This document shows positions 8,209 to 16,792 of a stretch of 64,000 bases of DNA, one piece after another. The position numbers and the translations under genes were made by a program. Where the stretch lies: the NCBI GenBank assembly GCA_964475125.1, contig CAYYWP010000001.1, positions 14,894-78,893 of the forward strand. Reading direction: 5' to 3'. Positions within the stretch are counted from its first letter, which is position 1, and every line of letters begins with the position of its first letter. The notes under the pieces are model-generated. The model was given only the letters and a program-made list of their open reading frames with translations, was not told the origin of the DNA and did no database searches. Source of the DNA: CAYYWP01 sp964475125 (GTDB taxonomy: Bacteria; Desulfobacterota; Binatia; HRBIN30; CADEER01).

Positions 8209-8781
8209 GTGAGCAACCTGGGGTGGGGCGGCGCGCTGGTGGCGGTTGGGATGGCCGTGGTGCTCATCCATCCAACCAGCGCGGGCGGCCAGAACGGCAG
8301 TGGCAAGTCGTGGCAGCCGAGGCTGGAGGTGTGGAAGGCGCAGCGCCGGATGCACTTGCGCAACGGCGATGAGGTGGTGCGGGAGTTCACGGTCGTGCTC
8401 GGCCACGCACCGCGCTATCCCAAGGAAGAGCGTGGCGACCTGCGCACGCCGGTAGGTCGCTACGAGATCACGGAGAAACACGTCAGTCGCTTTCACCGTT
8501 TTCTCGGCCTCAGTTATCCCAATCTCGACGACGCCGAGCGCGGCTATCAGCGCGGCTTGATCGATGCCTCCCGGTGGGCAGATCTGTTCTTTGCCGACTG
8601 GCGAGGCGAGGCGCCTACGTCGCGCACCCGACTGGGCGGCGGCGTCGGAATTCACGGCTTCGGCGCCCGTCCGTACGCCCCGATCGACTGGACCGAGGGC
8701 TGCATCGCGGTCAGCAACGACGAGATCGAGTACCTCTACGACGTCGTCCCGGTCGGCACGACGGTCCTCATCCACGAGTGA
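8209..8781 (+). CDS. L,D-transpeptidase (YkuD family), exported
   Basis: Periplasmic cell-wall cross-linking or protein-linking enzyme of about 190 residues. The N terminus is a hydrophobic signal segment (GGALVAVGMAVVLIHPTSA). The YkuD domain carries GDLRTPVGRYEI and the active-site block IHGFGARPYAPIDWTEGC, with catalytic His and Cys at the standard spacing (HG...TEGCIAVSN). I prefer the GTG at 8209 because GAGGAGGG lies just upstream; an ATG at 8176 lacks such a site and would put 11 charged residues before the signal. A TTGACG at 8157-8162 could be the -35 element of its promoter. No SPOR or LysM domain is present. Confidence 0.88.
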   Translation: MSNLGWGGALVAVGMAVVLIHPTSAGGQNGSGKSWQPRLEVWKAQRRMHLRNGDEVVREFTVVLGHAPRYPKEERGDLRTPVGRYEITEKHVSRFHRFLGLSYPNLDDAERGYQRGLIDASRWADLFFADWRGEAPTSRTRLGGGVGIHGFGARPYAPIDWTEGCIAVSNDEIEYLYDVVPVGTTVLIHE

Positions 8782-8800
8782 CCGGTCGGTTCGGGCCGAA

Positions 8801-9553
8801 TCAGCGAAAGAGGTCGGTTTCCCGATCGCGGATGAGCTCGCGGCCCGATCCGTCGCCGGCTTCGAACGCGTAGCCGCGGATCAACACCGCCGGGATGCCG
8901 GCGCCCTTGCGCATGACCAGGCCGGCGGCAGCAGCCAGCGCATCGGCCTGGGCGTGAATGGTGTGTTGCAGCACTCGGCCATCGAGGTCGACCCCGCCGC
9001 GCAGGTCGAGCAGCGGCGGCATGCCGGACACTCCGAGGGCGAAATCGACTAGCCCGAGGCGCCAGGGTCGGCCAAAGGTGTCGGTAATGATCACCGCCAC
9101 GGCGCGGCCCGTCCGCACCCGGAGAGCGTCGCGGATGCGGCGCGCCGAGGCATCCGGATCGCACGGCAGGAGCACCACGGTGTGTGGGCCACCGCTGTTC
9201 GATTCATCCACGCCGGCGTTGGCGCACACCCAGCCGGGGCCAGTTTCGACGATCAGATTGCCGTTGCCCATGCGCACGATTCGGTTGGTCTCACGCAGGA
9301 TGACTTCGATGGCGCGCGGATCCTTGCCTTCCGTGACCGCCGCCAGGCGCTGGGCGAAGGCGGACGGCGTCACGCTGCGCAGGTCGACCAGTCGGTTCTC
9401 GGCCTTGGAGACCACCTTTTGGCAGACGACCAGGATGTCGCCGTCCGCAGGCGGTAGTTCGGCGGCCAGCAACGCCGCAAGCAGGAGGTCCGCCAGGTCG
9501 TCCCCTGGCCGCACAGCCGGGAGGCCCTCAAGGGGGGTAATGATCACCGCCAT
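8801..9553 (-). CDS. cofE: Coenzyme F420-0:L-glutamate ligase
   Basis: Adds the gamma-linked glutamate tail to F420-0 using GTP. 250 residues, the normal size of stand-alone CofE. Family sequence is visible throughout: DILVVCQKVVSKAENR near residue 39, ETNRIVRMGNGNLIVETG, NAGVDESN, ITDTFGRPWRLG and the glycine-rich HTIHAQADALAAAAGLVMRKG. It has no C-terminal FbiB-type nitroreductase domain, so any dehydro-F420 reduction is done elsewhere. It is the last gene of the cofG-cofH-cofD-cofE operon, 34 bp after cofD. Confidence 0.94.
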   Translation of the reverse strand: MAVIITPLEGLPAVRPGDDLADLLLAALLAAELPPADGDILVVCQKVVSKAENRLVDLRSVTPSAFAQRLAAVTEGKDPRAIEVILRETNRIVRMGNGNLIVETGPGWVCANAGVDESNSGGPHTVVLLPCDPDASARRIRDALRVRTGRAVAVIITDTFGRPWRLGLVDFALGVSGMPPLLDLRGGVDLDGRVLQHTIHAQADALAAAAGLVMRKGAGIPAVLIRGYAFEAGDGSGRELIRDRETDLFR

Positions 9554-9587
9554 GGGGGGTGACCATACGGGGGTGCGGCCGCCCCCA

Positions 9588-10553
9588 TCAAGGCGGGGCG
9601 GGCAGGGCGGCGAGGACGGTGCGGGCGAGGCGGCGGGCGGCGGCGGGGGAGCGCATGATCGTATCGGTGACTAGGGGGCGCATGCCGAGATCGGCGATGC
9701 GCGGTGCGAGCGAGGCGTCGCTGGAGTCGAGCACGAAGAGATCGACCAATCCCCGATAGAGCCGGGCGACGCCGACGGCCGAGACTTCGCAGCCGAGCCC
9801 GCGCAGCATGCGGTCGAGCGGTCCCTTGATCGGTACGCCATGCACCAGGGGGCTGATCGCCGCCACGCGGCGCCGCCGCGCCGCCAGCAACGGGCGCAGC
9901 CCGTCGAGGGCGAGGATCGGACCGATGCTGACGAGCGGGTTGGACGGCGGCAGGATGATCGCGTCGGCGCGGCGCAGCGCCGCCAGCACACCGGGGGCAG
10001 GGCGGGCGCGGCGCACCCCGGCATAGCGTACCGCGGTGACCCGGCCGCGCCCGCCGCGACGGACCAGGTAGTCCTGAAAGGCGACGACGCCCGTCCCGGC
10101 CAGGGTGATGCGCGTTCGCACCGGCTGATCGCTCATCGGCAGCAGGCGAACGCGCAGCCCGAGGCGCGCCGCGATGTCGGCGCTCACCTGGCTGAGCGGG
10201 CGGCCGGCGCGCAGTTGATCGGTGCGGAAGATGTGCGTCGCCAGATCGCGATCGCCCAATTGGAACCAGCTCTGGTCGTAGTATCGCTGCAGCGATTCGA
10301 GGCAGGTGAACGTATCGCCGGCGATGCCCCAACCGAGGCGGCCGGCGCGTCGGCTGAGGGTATACGCGACGGTGTCGAGGTCCGGCGAGACGTGGAGGCC
10401 GAAGAACGTATCGTCGTCGGCCGTATTGACGATGACCGTCAGCCGGGCAGGGTCACACAGCGAGCACAGGCCCCGGAGGAACCGCGCTGCTCCCACTCCG
10501 CCAGCCAACACCGCGAGCTTGCCCTGCCACACCATCCGGCGCGATTCGCCCAT
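9588..10553 (-). CDS. cofD: 2-phospho-L-lactate/phosphoenolpyruvate transferase
   Basis: Transfers the phospholactyl or phosphoenolpyruvyl group from its guanosine-diphosphate carrier to FO, making F420-0. 321 residues from the ATG at 10553, or 315 from MVWQGK at 10535, which matches the usual family start better. The N-terminal LAGGVGAARFLRGL and VNTADDDTFFGLHVSPDLD are classic CofD sequence for binding the GDP and FO moieties; VAFQDYLVRR and LPPSNPLVSIGPIL follow. It overlaps the 3' end of cofH by about 100 bp. The matching guanylyltransferase (CofC/FbiD) is not in the window. Confidence 0.94.
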   Translation of the reverse strand: MGESRRMVWQGKLAVLAGGVGAARFLRGLCSLCDPARLTVIVNTADDDTFFGLHVSPDLDTVAYTLSRRAGRLGWGIAGDTFTCLESLQRYYDQSWFQLGDRDLATHIFRTDQLRAGRPLSQVSADIAARLGLRVRLLPMSDQPVRTRITLAGTGVVAFQDYLVRRGGRGRVTAVRYAGVRRARPAPGVLAALRRADAIILPPSNPLVSIGPILALDGLRPLLAARRRRVAAISPLVHGVPIKGPLDRMLRGLGCEVSAVGVARLYRGLVDLFVLDSSDASLAPRIADLGMRPLVTDTIMRSPAAARRLARTVLAALPAPP

Positions 10554-11694
10554 ACGTGGTCGTCCGTTGAACAGGTATGCGCCCGGCGGCGCGAATGAGG
10601 GTGATGATCTCCGTCTCGGGGAGGTACTCGCCGAAATCAGCCCCGGCGGCCTTCGAAATCGACTCCTCCATCAGCGTACCGCCGAAATCGTTGCAGCCGG
10701 CCCGCAGCGTCAACTGCGACAGCTCGGTGCCGAGCTTCACCCACGAGGTCTGCAGATTGTCGATCCAGCCGCGCAGCATCAGGCGCGAGGTGGCGTAGAC
10801 GCGCAGGTCGAGCAAACCGACCGGCGGCGGCACGACGAGGCCTTTCTGGTAGAGCTTGGTCAGCGTGTGGATGAAGCGCAGCGGCACGAACTCGGTGAAG
10901 CCGCCGGTCTGCTTCTGCAGGTCGCGGATGAGCGCGATGTGGCGCGCGACGTGTCCCGGCGTCTCGACGTGCCCGTACATCACCGTCGCGCTCGAGCGCA
11001 GGCCGATCTCATGGGCGCTGGTGACGATCTCGATCCAGGTTCGGACATCGACTTTCTTGTAGCTGAGGATCTCGCGCACGTCGTCATCGAGAATCTCGGC
11101 CGCCGTGCCCGGAATCGTGCCCAGCCCCGCATCGCGCAACATGATCAGATAGTCGCGATAGGTCATGCCCGTACGGCGCGCGCCGTACATTACTTCCATG
11201 GGCGAGAAGGCGTGCACGTGGAGCTGGGGGAAGCGCGCCTTGATGGCGCGCAGCAGGTCGCGGTAGAAGAACGCGTCGCTCTCCGGGTTGATACCGCCCT
11301 GCATGCAGACTTCGTGCGCGCCGCGATCGACCGCGTCCTGCACTTTGACGAGCACGTCGTCGATCGAGTGATTGTAGGCCGTCGCGTCCTTGCGGTGGAC
11401 GGCGAAGGCACAGAACTGGCACCCGACGAAGCAGATGTTCGTCCAGTTGATGTTGCGGTTGATCACGTAGGTGACCTCGTCGCCGACGTCGGCGGCGCGC
11501 ACCGCGTCGGCGGCGCGCGTCAGGGCGACCAGATCGTCGCCCTCGACTTGCAGGAGGTGCTCACCCTCGGCGGCGTTCAGCTCGTGCCCCGCCAGGGCGC
11601 GTTGCAGGGCCCGCGCCGTCGCGGGGCCGGCGGCTGCCAGGAGCCGGTCGAGCGGGCGAGGATCCTCGACGATGGCCCGAACCTCATCCCACAT
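10453..11694 (-). CDS. cofH: FO synthase subunit 2 (radical SAM)
   Basis: Radical-SAM partner of CofG; it joins the tyrosine-derived fragment to 5-amino-6-ribitylaminouracil on the way to FO, the F420 chromophore. The cluster motif CFVGCQFC has its cysteines at residues 88, 92 and 95. EVCMQGGINPE, HAFSPMEV and the late GCNDFGGTLMEESISKAAG are diagnostic of CofH. I place the start at the ATG at 11694, which has GAAGGAGTC upstream and overlaps cofG by 11 bp; the open frame upstream to 11847 is not CofH-like. The last 35 or so residues, after TTTYGR, extend past the usual end and overlap cofD. Confidence 0.94.
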   Translation of the reverse strand: MWDEVRAIVEDPRPLDRLLAAAGPATARALQRALAGHELNAAEGEHLLQVEGDDLVALTRAADAVRAADVGDEVTYVINRNINWTNICFVGCQFCAFAVHRKDATAYNHSIDDVLVKVQDAVDRGAHEVCMQGGINPESDAFFYRDLLRAIKARFPQLHVHAFSPMEVMYGARRTGMTYRDYLIMLRDAGLGTIPGTAAEILDDDVREILSYKKVDVRTWIEIVTSAHEIGLRSSATVMYGHVETPGHVARHIALIRDLQKQTGGFTEFVPLRFIHTLTKLYQKGLVVPPPVGLLDLRVYATSRLMLRGWIDNLQTSWVKLGTELSQLTLRAGCNDFGGTLMEESISKAAGADFGEYLPETEIITLIRAAGRIPVQRTTTYGRIAPDGVAGQARGVGWRSGSSAVPPGPVLAV

Positions 11695-12895
11695 CACAGA
11701 CTCCTTCGCGGCGCGCCAAGGCGCGCGCGTGGTCGCGCAGCGCCGGGCCGATCCATTCGGGTTGCTCGAGGTACTCGGCATACACCGGCAGGCGGCGTGC
11801 CAAGCGGAAGCCGGCCTCGCGGCACGTCTCCGCCAGGGCGTCCACATGCGGCCAGGGCGCCTCCGGGTTGACGTAGTCGCGCGTCAGCGGCGAGATGCCT
11901 CCCCAGTCGTTGATGCCGGCGGCGAGGAACAACTGGTGATCGAACGGGCTGAGATTCGGCGGCGCCTGGATGTTCATCATCGGCATCATCAGACGCGCGA
12001 TGGCGAGCGTCCGCGCCATCTCGGCACTCTCCGGCTCGGCGGCGCCGGCCATGCGAGTGGCTGGCTTGGCGCGAAAGTTCTGAATGATGACCTCCTGAAT
12101 GTGCCCATACTCGGCGGCGAGGCCGGCAATCGCGCGCAGACTGGCGATCCGATCCGCCGCACTTTCCCCGATGCCCAATAGGATGCCGGTGGTGAACGGG
12201 ATGCGCAACTCGCCGGCCTGGCGCAGCATGGCGAGGCGCAGCTCCGGTTCCTTGTCGGGGGCTTGCTGATGTGCGCCGCCGCGCCCGCGCAGCCGCGGGC
12301 TGACCGATTCGAGCATCAGCCCCATGCTGACGTTGAGCGGACGCAACGCGGTCATCTCTTCGGCGGTCATCAACCCCGCGTTGGTGTGTGGCAGGAGCCC
12401 TTCCTCGAGTCCAATCGCACAACACTGGGCGACATAGTCGATGGTCGAGCGGTGGCCGAGGACGGCGAGGGTGCTGCGGTACGACTTATAGGCGCGTTCC
12501 GGCTTGTCGCCGAGGCACATCAGGGCCTCGATGCAGCCTAGGGCCTGTCCGCGCCGGCTCCAGTCGCGCACCTCCTCCGGCAGCATCGTCCAGGCTTCGG
12601 GTGAATCCGGGTCCTTGCGAAAAGTGCAATAGGAGCAGCGGTCCAGACACAGGTTGGTGATCGGCAGGAACGCCTTCGGCGAGTACGTTACTACCCGTCC
12701 CTTGTGTCGTGTCCGCACATGCCCGGCGACGGCCAGCAGGGCCGGCATCTGCGACGGCGGTCCGGTGAGTAAGTGCAGCGCGTCGTCATCCGCCAGCGGG
12801 TAGCCGTCGAGGGCTCGCCCCAAGGCGCGCTGCCCACGGGGGTCGACACTGTCGAGTTGCGCAAAGGCAACCTCGGTTTCGTGCATCCCGAACAT
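11684..12895 (-). CDS. cofG: FO synthase subunit 1 (radical SAM)
   Basis: Radical-SAM enzyme that with CofH makes FO from tyrosine and 5-amino-6-ribitylaminouracil. CLDRCSYC supplies the 4Fe-4S cysteines (C83, C87, C90 from this start), and TGILLGIGES, HIQEVIIQNFRAKP and AGINDWGGISPLT are family blocks. The frame opens with a GTG at 12925, but a promoter at 12939-12968 would start transcription at about 12932. I therefore prefer the ATG at 12895 (MFGMHETEVAF) or 12886; none has a clear ribosome site. CofG and CofH are separate genes here, unlike the fused FbiC of Actinobacteria. First gene of the F420 operon. Confidence 0.94.
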   Translation of the reverse strand: MFGMHETEVAFAQLDSVDPRGQRALGRALDGYPLADDDALHLLTGPPSQMPALLAVAGHVRTRHKGRVVTYSPKAFLPITNLCLDRCSYCTFRKDPDSPEAWTMLPEEVRDWSRRGQALGCIEALMCLGDKPERAYKSYRSTLAVLGHRSTIDYVAQCCAIGLEEGLLPHTNAGLMTAEEMTALRPLNVSMGLMLESVSPRLRGRGGAHQQAPDKEPELRLAMLRQAGELRIPFTTGILLGIGESAADRIASLRAIAGLAAEYGHIQEVIIQNFRAKPATRMAGAAEPESAEMARTLAIARLMMPMMNIQAPPNLSPFDHQLFLAAGINDWGGISPLTRDYVNPEAPWPHVDALAETCREAGFRLARRLPVYAEYLEQPEWIGPALRDHARALARREGVCDVG

Positions 12896-12938
12896 GGGGA
12901 CCGGAGCGGGTCGGCCGCCGTTCACCAGCGCCGGCGCC

Positions 12939-12968
12939 CTTATAGGGACCCCTCTCGGCGTGAGTCAA
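12939..12968 (-). promoter_or_regulatory. Sigma-70-like promoter of the cofGHDE operon
   Basis: Reading leftwards, TTGACT (-35, 12963-12968) and TATAAG (-10, 12939-12944) are separated by 18 bp, close to consensus in an otherwise GC-rich intergenic space. It lies just upstream of cofG and would give a short leader. Confidence 0.5.
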
Positions 12969-13025
12969 GGTGGGGCGGCGGCGCGTGGGGCGGCGGCGAG
13001 TGTGTGGGTGCAGGCGGGGCCGGAT

Positions 13026-13691
13026 TCAGGCGGCGCGTGGCGCGAGCCTGCGGTGGACGCGCAACGCCAGGGCCCCATCCGGGCCGCTGTGGTCGGCGAT
13101 GAAGCTGCGTAGGCGCTCGACCTCTGCGCCGTCGAACAGACCCAGGCAGCGTTCGAGGAGGGCGGTGCCCAATCCGGCGGGAAAGGGGCCGATGGTCGTA
13201 TCGGGTAAGGCCGGGTCGTCGAACTCCGTTTCGACCTGGTAGGGGTCGAGGGGGGCAGTGAGGTCGCTTACGACTGCTAACACCGCCTCGATCTGGGCCG
13301 TGCGGATGACCTGCGGGTAGAAGTGTCGGTCCAGCGCAACGCGCAGCAATCTCTCGTCGACATCGACCCTGGTGAGACTCTCCGGCACGGCCCCGCCCAC
13401 CACCTCGATGCGACGCGGAAGGTCGATCGACGGCCGCCAGCTCCGAACCGCCAGCCGCTCCACGCCCACGGCGACGCGAAACCAACGAGTCGCCATGGGA
13501 TCGCCCAGCGCGCCCTCGAGGACGCTGCGCTCGTCGACGGGGAGGGCTTCTTCGAGTCCGTGGCCAGCGTGTTGGAACCGAAACGCCTCCAGATCTGCAT
13601 CCGCGTTGGCATCCGTTTCCGGCCATGGGCCCGGTGAGCCCACGGGCTGCAGGAGGCGACAGGGTCGGCAGAGCAGAAACGAGGTGATCAC
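13026..13691 (-). CDS. Unknown protein with N-terminal CxxC/HxxH zinc-ribbon-like region
   Basis: I do not recognise this 221-residue protein. It begins with a GTG at 13691, 10 bp after the stop of the kinase gene, so the two are probably co-transcribed. Near the N terminus CRPC is followed about 30 residues later by FRFQHAGHGLEE; CxxC plus HxxH at this distance is a plausible zinc site. The rest is soluble and acidic with no signal peptide or membrane segment; it contains FPAGLGTALLERCLGLFDGAEVERLRSFI near the C terminus. Its position beside a response-regulator/kinase hybrid that lacks an output domain makes a role in that pathway possible; this is inference. Confidence 0.7.
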   Translation of the reverse strand: MITSFLLCRPCRLLQPVGSPGPWPETDANADADLEAFRFQHAGHGLEEALPVDERSVLEGALGDPMATRWFRVAVGVERLAVRSWRPSIDLPRRIEVVGGAVPESLTRVDVDERLLRVALDRHFYPQVIRTAQIEAVLAVVSDLTAPLDPYQVETEFDDPALPDTTIGPFPAGLGTALLERCLGLFDGAEVERLRSFIADHSGPDGALALRVHRRLAPRAA

Positions 13692-13701
13692 GGTAGCATC
13701 C

Positions 13702-14796
13702 TCAGGCGTTCGGCAGGTCGTGTGGCTCGCCAGCGAATACCGGCAGCGCCACGGTGAAGCGCGTGCCACCGGTTGCCTGGCGTTGCGCGCGTAGGGAGCC
13801 GCCGAGGAATTCGGTCAGGCGGGCCGCCATACGCAGGCCGAGGCCGAGGCCGTGGCTGCGCGTGACCGGGGTCGACTGGCTGTCATCGACCAGTTGCGCG
13901 ATGTCGGTGTTGCTGATGCCGATCCCCGTATCGCACACGGTCAACTCGACCATCTGGCGATCGGCGGACAGGTGCGCGGCCAGGCCGATTGAACCCTCGG
14001 CCGTGAACTTCACCGCATTGTCGATCAGGGCCCACAGCACGCGTTCCAACTTGTGCTCGTCGCTCGTGAGCCACAGGGCAGGGCCTTCCTCGGAGATGGT
14101 CAGCGCCAGCCCGCGCTGGCGGATCGCAGCGGCGAAGTGGCGTGCGACGCGGCGCAGCGTCTCTCGCACGTCGAAGCTCGACGGTGTCAGTTGCAGCTCG
14201 CCGGCATCGAGCGAGTTCAGGAGGAGGACCGTTTCAATCAGGCTGAGCAACTTCTGGGAGTTCGCCTGAATGCGATCGAAGGCGACGCGCTGGTCGTCGC
14301 TCAGGTGCCCATGCAGCTCCTCGGTGAGGATCGAGTTGTACCCAATGATGGCGCTCAGCGGGGTGCGGAGCTCGTGCGACAGGTTGGCCAGGAAGTCGTC
14401 CCGCATGTGCCGCGCCCGCAGGGACTCGCGCCGCCGCGCCACGGCGCGTTGCACCAGACTGGAGATCTGCGGCACGTTGAATGGTTTGGTGACATAGTCG
14501 AACACCCGGTTGCGCAGGCCACGCACCGCCGAATCGAGCGAGGCGTAGCCGGTGACGACGATGATCTCGATGTCGGGATCGTGTCGCTTGATGTGCTCCA
14601 TGACCTCGACCCCCGGCATGCCGGGCATGCGCAGATCGAGCGTGACGACATCGATCGGCCGCTGCTGGAGGATCGCCAGGGCCTCCTGGCCCCCGGGCGC
14701 CGTGAAGACGTCGTACTGCGACTTGAAGACCATGCGCAGGGACTCGGTTGGTCCCCGCTCGTCATCGACGATCAATAACGAAGCCCGCTCGTCCAT
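13702..14796 (-). CDS. Hybrid response regulator/histidine kinase (REC-HisKA-HATPase_c)
   Basis: Cytoplasmic two-component protein of 364 residues with the receiver domain first. The receiver holds the acidic pair in IVDDE, the phosphoacceptor D54 in TLDLRMPG and K104 in VTKPF. The H-box is SHELRTP with H141; the ATPase has LIDNAVKFT, CDTGIGIS and GLGLGLRMA. There is no sensor or membrane segment, so it probably takes phosphate from another kinase and relays it. The ATG at 14796 is preferred to a TTG at 14805. It is transcribed with the unknown gene that follows. The target gene set is not visible. Confidence 0.92.
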   Translation of the reverse strand: MDERASLLIVDDERGPTESLRMVFKSQYDVFTAPGGQEALAILQQRPIDVVTLDLRMPGMPGVEVMEHIKRHDPDIEIIVVTGYASLDSAVRGLRNRVFDYVTKPFNVPQISSLVQRAVARRRESLRARHMRDDFLANLSHELRTPLSAIIGYNSILTEELHGHLSDDQRVAFDRIQANSQKLLSLIETVLLLNSLDAGELQLTPSSFDVRETLRRVARHFAAAIRQRGLALTISEEGPALWLTSDEHKLERVLWALIDNAVKFTAEGSIGLAAHLSADRQMVELTVCDTGIGISNTDIAQLVDDSQSTPVTRSHGLGLGLRMAARLTEFLGGSLRAQRQATGGTRFTVALPVFAGEPHDLPNA

Positions 14797-15465
14797 GCGC
14801 AACAACTCGGCACAATGCTCCGGTGCCGAAAAGCATTCGGCGTGCCATAGTCTGGCTCGCGCGGCATGGCAGAAGAAAGACTGCGCGGAATCTATGCTAA
14901 GTTACGATGCTGGGAATGGATTCAGTGCAGTGAGTTTCCGCGGCAAATCACAAAATCCTCGGCCGTCTCCAATGGTTCGGAAGTGTGCCCTGAGCCCAAC
15001 TGTGCATTTCCGTACATGTTCCGGCAACGAAAATAACGCCGCGTACTTCCTGGGCGCGGCGCCGCCGCGCGGATCGGCGAGCGCGACCCGGCCGAGGGCA
15101 CGGCCCGAGCTCCACCGCGCTGCACGCCGGGCTCGGCGCGACGAGGTCAGGCGATCGCCGGCGGCGAACGGAGTGAGCAGGCGAGGCCATCGACCTTCCC
15201 GGGGACGACAGGCGAATTGCGCCTACCAATTACCAGCGGGAACAAAATTTCGCTCCACGCCGGTACGTCGATAACGTCCGTCGGCCGCGCGCGTCCTACG
15301 GACTGGAGTCCAACAGCGGTTCCGAGCGGGGGCGTATGGACTCGATCGCGAGGCACGAGCAGTAGGCAGGACGCGTCTTCGGTGCGGCCCCTCGCTACCG
15401 GTTATGTCTGATAAGATACATTATGGTGCCTCAGGGATGGCGCGACCCGGGGCGGCACCAGTGTG
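14797..15465. other. 669-bp non-coding region
   Basis: No gene can be supported here. The part at 14880-15040 is less GC-rich than its surroundings and should hold the leftward promoter of the kinase gene, though I see no clear -35/-10 pair. A GC hairpin with seven-base arms CGCCGCG (15037-15043) and CGCGGCG (15055-15061) is the only structure noted. No tRNA signature was found. Confidence 0.5.
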
Positions 15466-15494
15466 GAGCCGGAAGGCGAAAAGGCCTCCGGCTC
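15466..15494 (-). terminator. Hairpin at the end of the membrane repeat-protein gene
   Basis: GAGCCGGA (15466-15473) pairs with TCCGGCTC (15487-15494), with a further GGC/GCC inside. It overlaps the stop codon of the leftward gene. There is no U-run, so an intrinsic terminator is possible but not certain. Confidence 0.4.
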
Positions 15495-16149
15495 AGGATC
15501 GGAACTTCGGCGGCAGCAGGTCCCGATCCGGCAGGTCCGGGAACTGTTCGTAGGCCTGGCGGTACAGCTCCCGTGCCTTGTCGGCTTGCCCGGCGAGCTC
15601 TCGACTACGAGCCTCGCTGACGATCGCGCGGCCTGTATACGGCCCGCTCAAGCCGGCTGCCTCTTGGTAGCGCGCCGCTGCCTCGTCCCACCGCTGCTTG
15701 CTTTCCAGGGCGGCGCCGGCGGTCATGAGCGCCTGCTGGCGCAGGTACGGTGGCAACTGGTCCAGCGGGATTCGCCCGGTGAGGGCCAGCGCTTCGTCCG
15801 CCTGAGCGGCGCGCACGGCGCTGTCGGCGGCCAGCAGAGCTGCCAGCGCGCCAACGGTAGTCCCGCTCCAGCGGTTTGCGACCTCGTTGAGTGCGAGCTG
15901 CGCCCCCGCCGGGTCGTCCGCGCCCAGCTTGGCCATGGCGCGTGTCAGGTCGGCATTGGCGTCACGCTGCTGGGCCCGCCAGTAGGCGGCGGTGACTCCG
16001 ATCAGCACCAGTACCGCGGCGGCGAGCAGCCCTCCCCGCACCACCCAGCGTTGATGCCCGCCGGCCCACGCGGCGGCCCGGCGGCTGAGGGTGAGGAATT
16101 CATCCGGCTCTTTGATGTCTTTGCGCGACAGGGGCGTCTTCTGCACCAC
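15493..16149 (-). CDS. Single-pass membrane protein with tetratricopeptide-like region
   Basis: A 218-residue protein resembling the YfgM/TPR_21 group. A short cytoplasmic N terminus (KTPLSRKDIKEPDEFLTLSRR) leads to one membrane segment (VVRGGLLAAAVLVLIGVTAAYW), then a helical repeat region facing outwards with RWDEAAARYQEAAGL and ADKARELYRQAYEQFPD as TPR-like units. In E. coli YfgM is an ancillary SecYEG/periplasmic chaperone partner; that role here is inferred. I chose the GTG at 16149, which has AAAGG 7 bp upstream; longer frames would overlap the next gene. It ends in a hairpin. Confidence 0.8.
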   Translation of the reverse strand: MVQKTPLSRKDIKEPDEFLTLSRRAAAWAGGHQRWVVRGGLLAAAVLVLIGVTAAYWRAQQRDANADLTRAMAKLGADDPAGAQLALNEVANRWSGTTVGALAALLAADSAVRAAQADEALALTGRIPLDQLPPYLRQQALMTAGAALESKQRWDEAAARYQEAAGLSGPYTGRAIVSEARSRELAGQADKARELYRQAYEQFPDLPDRDLLPPKFRS

Positions 16150-16220
16150 GCGATGGCCTTTCGGATACGGACTGGAGCTGTCCCGCTGTCGTCCTGCGGC
16201 GGTCAGCGGGTGCAGCGATC

Positions 16221-16733
16221 TCACATCTTGTACTTGAAGTCGTCGGGCGACATCTTCTCGAGGATCTCCGACCACTTGTCGCGCGATACGTTCGAGAGGT
16301 TGCTCTCATTGGCTTCGCTCGATTGCACGGTGCTCGAGGCTTCCAGCACGCGTCGAGCGACGTAGATCGGGCTCTTGACGCGCAGCGCGAGGGAGATGGC
16401 GTCGCTTGGGCGCGAATCAATGGCGCGCGGCTGCCCGCCGACCAGCAGGTTGATCACGGCGTAATAGGTGTTGTCGCGCAGATCGGAGATCTCGATGCTC
16501 TCGACGGTGGCGCCCAGCTCTCCGATGAGGTTGCGCAGCAGGTCATGGGTCATCGGCCGAGCCATCTCGATGCCTTCCAGCTCGGTGGCGATGGCCGTGG
16601 CCTCGAGGAGCCCGATCCAGATCGGCAGATTCAGCGTGTTCTCGCCGTCGCGCAGAATGACGATCGGGGTCTTGGTGGCCGGGTCGAGCGTGAGTCCCCC
16701 CACGCTCATGGCGACGATGTCTTTGCGGCTCAT
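16221..16733 (-). CDS. BFN-domain (DUF151) bifunctional nuclease family protein
   Basis: Protein of 170 residues with the BFN domain, reported to have DNase and RNase activity in some members, although the cellular role in bacteria is unclear. The domain is easily read: VGGLTLDPATKTPIVILRD, LPIWIGLLEATAIATELEG, MTHDLLRNLIGELGA and the block IDSRPSDAISLALRVKSPIY. The ATG at 16733 has CCAGGAG upstream. The C-terminal tail (SRDKWSEILEKMSPDDFKYKM) is typical of proteobacterial members. The CoxE-like gene ends 59 bp upstream. Confidence 0.92.
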   Translation of the reverse strand: MSRKDIVAMSVGGLTLDPATKTPIVILRDGENTLNLPIWIGLLEATAIATELEGIEMARPMTHDLLRNLIGELGATVESIEISDLRDNTYYAVINLLVGGQPRAIDSRPSDAISLALRVKSPIYVARRVLEASSTVQSSEANESNLSNVSRDKWSEILEKMSPDDFKYKM

Positions 16734-16792
16734 AAAGCGACACTCCTGGGTCGATTCTGCCCGGAAACGCACTCGTCGGTCAATGCATTCCT

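Noticed and set aside
14797..15465. tRNA or small structured RNA gene
   Set aside because: No T-loop consensus or cloverleaf could be built; only one short GC hairpin was seen.
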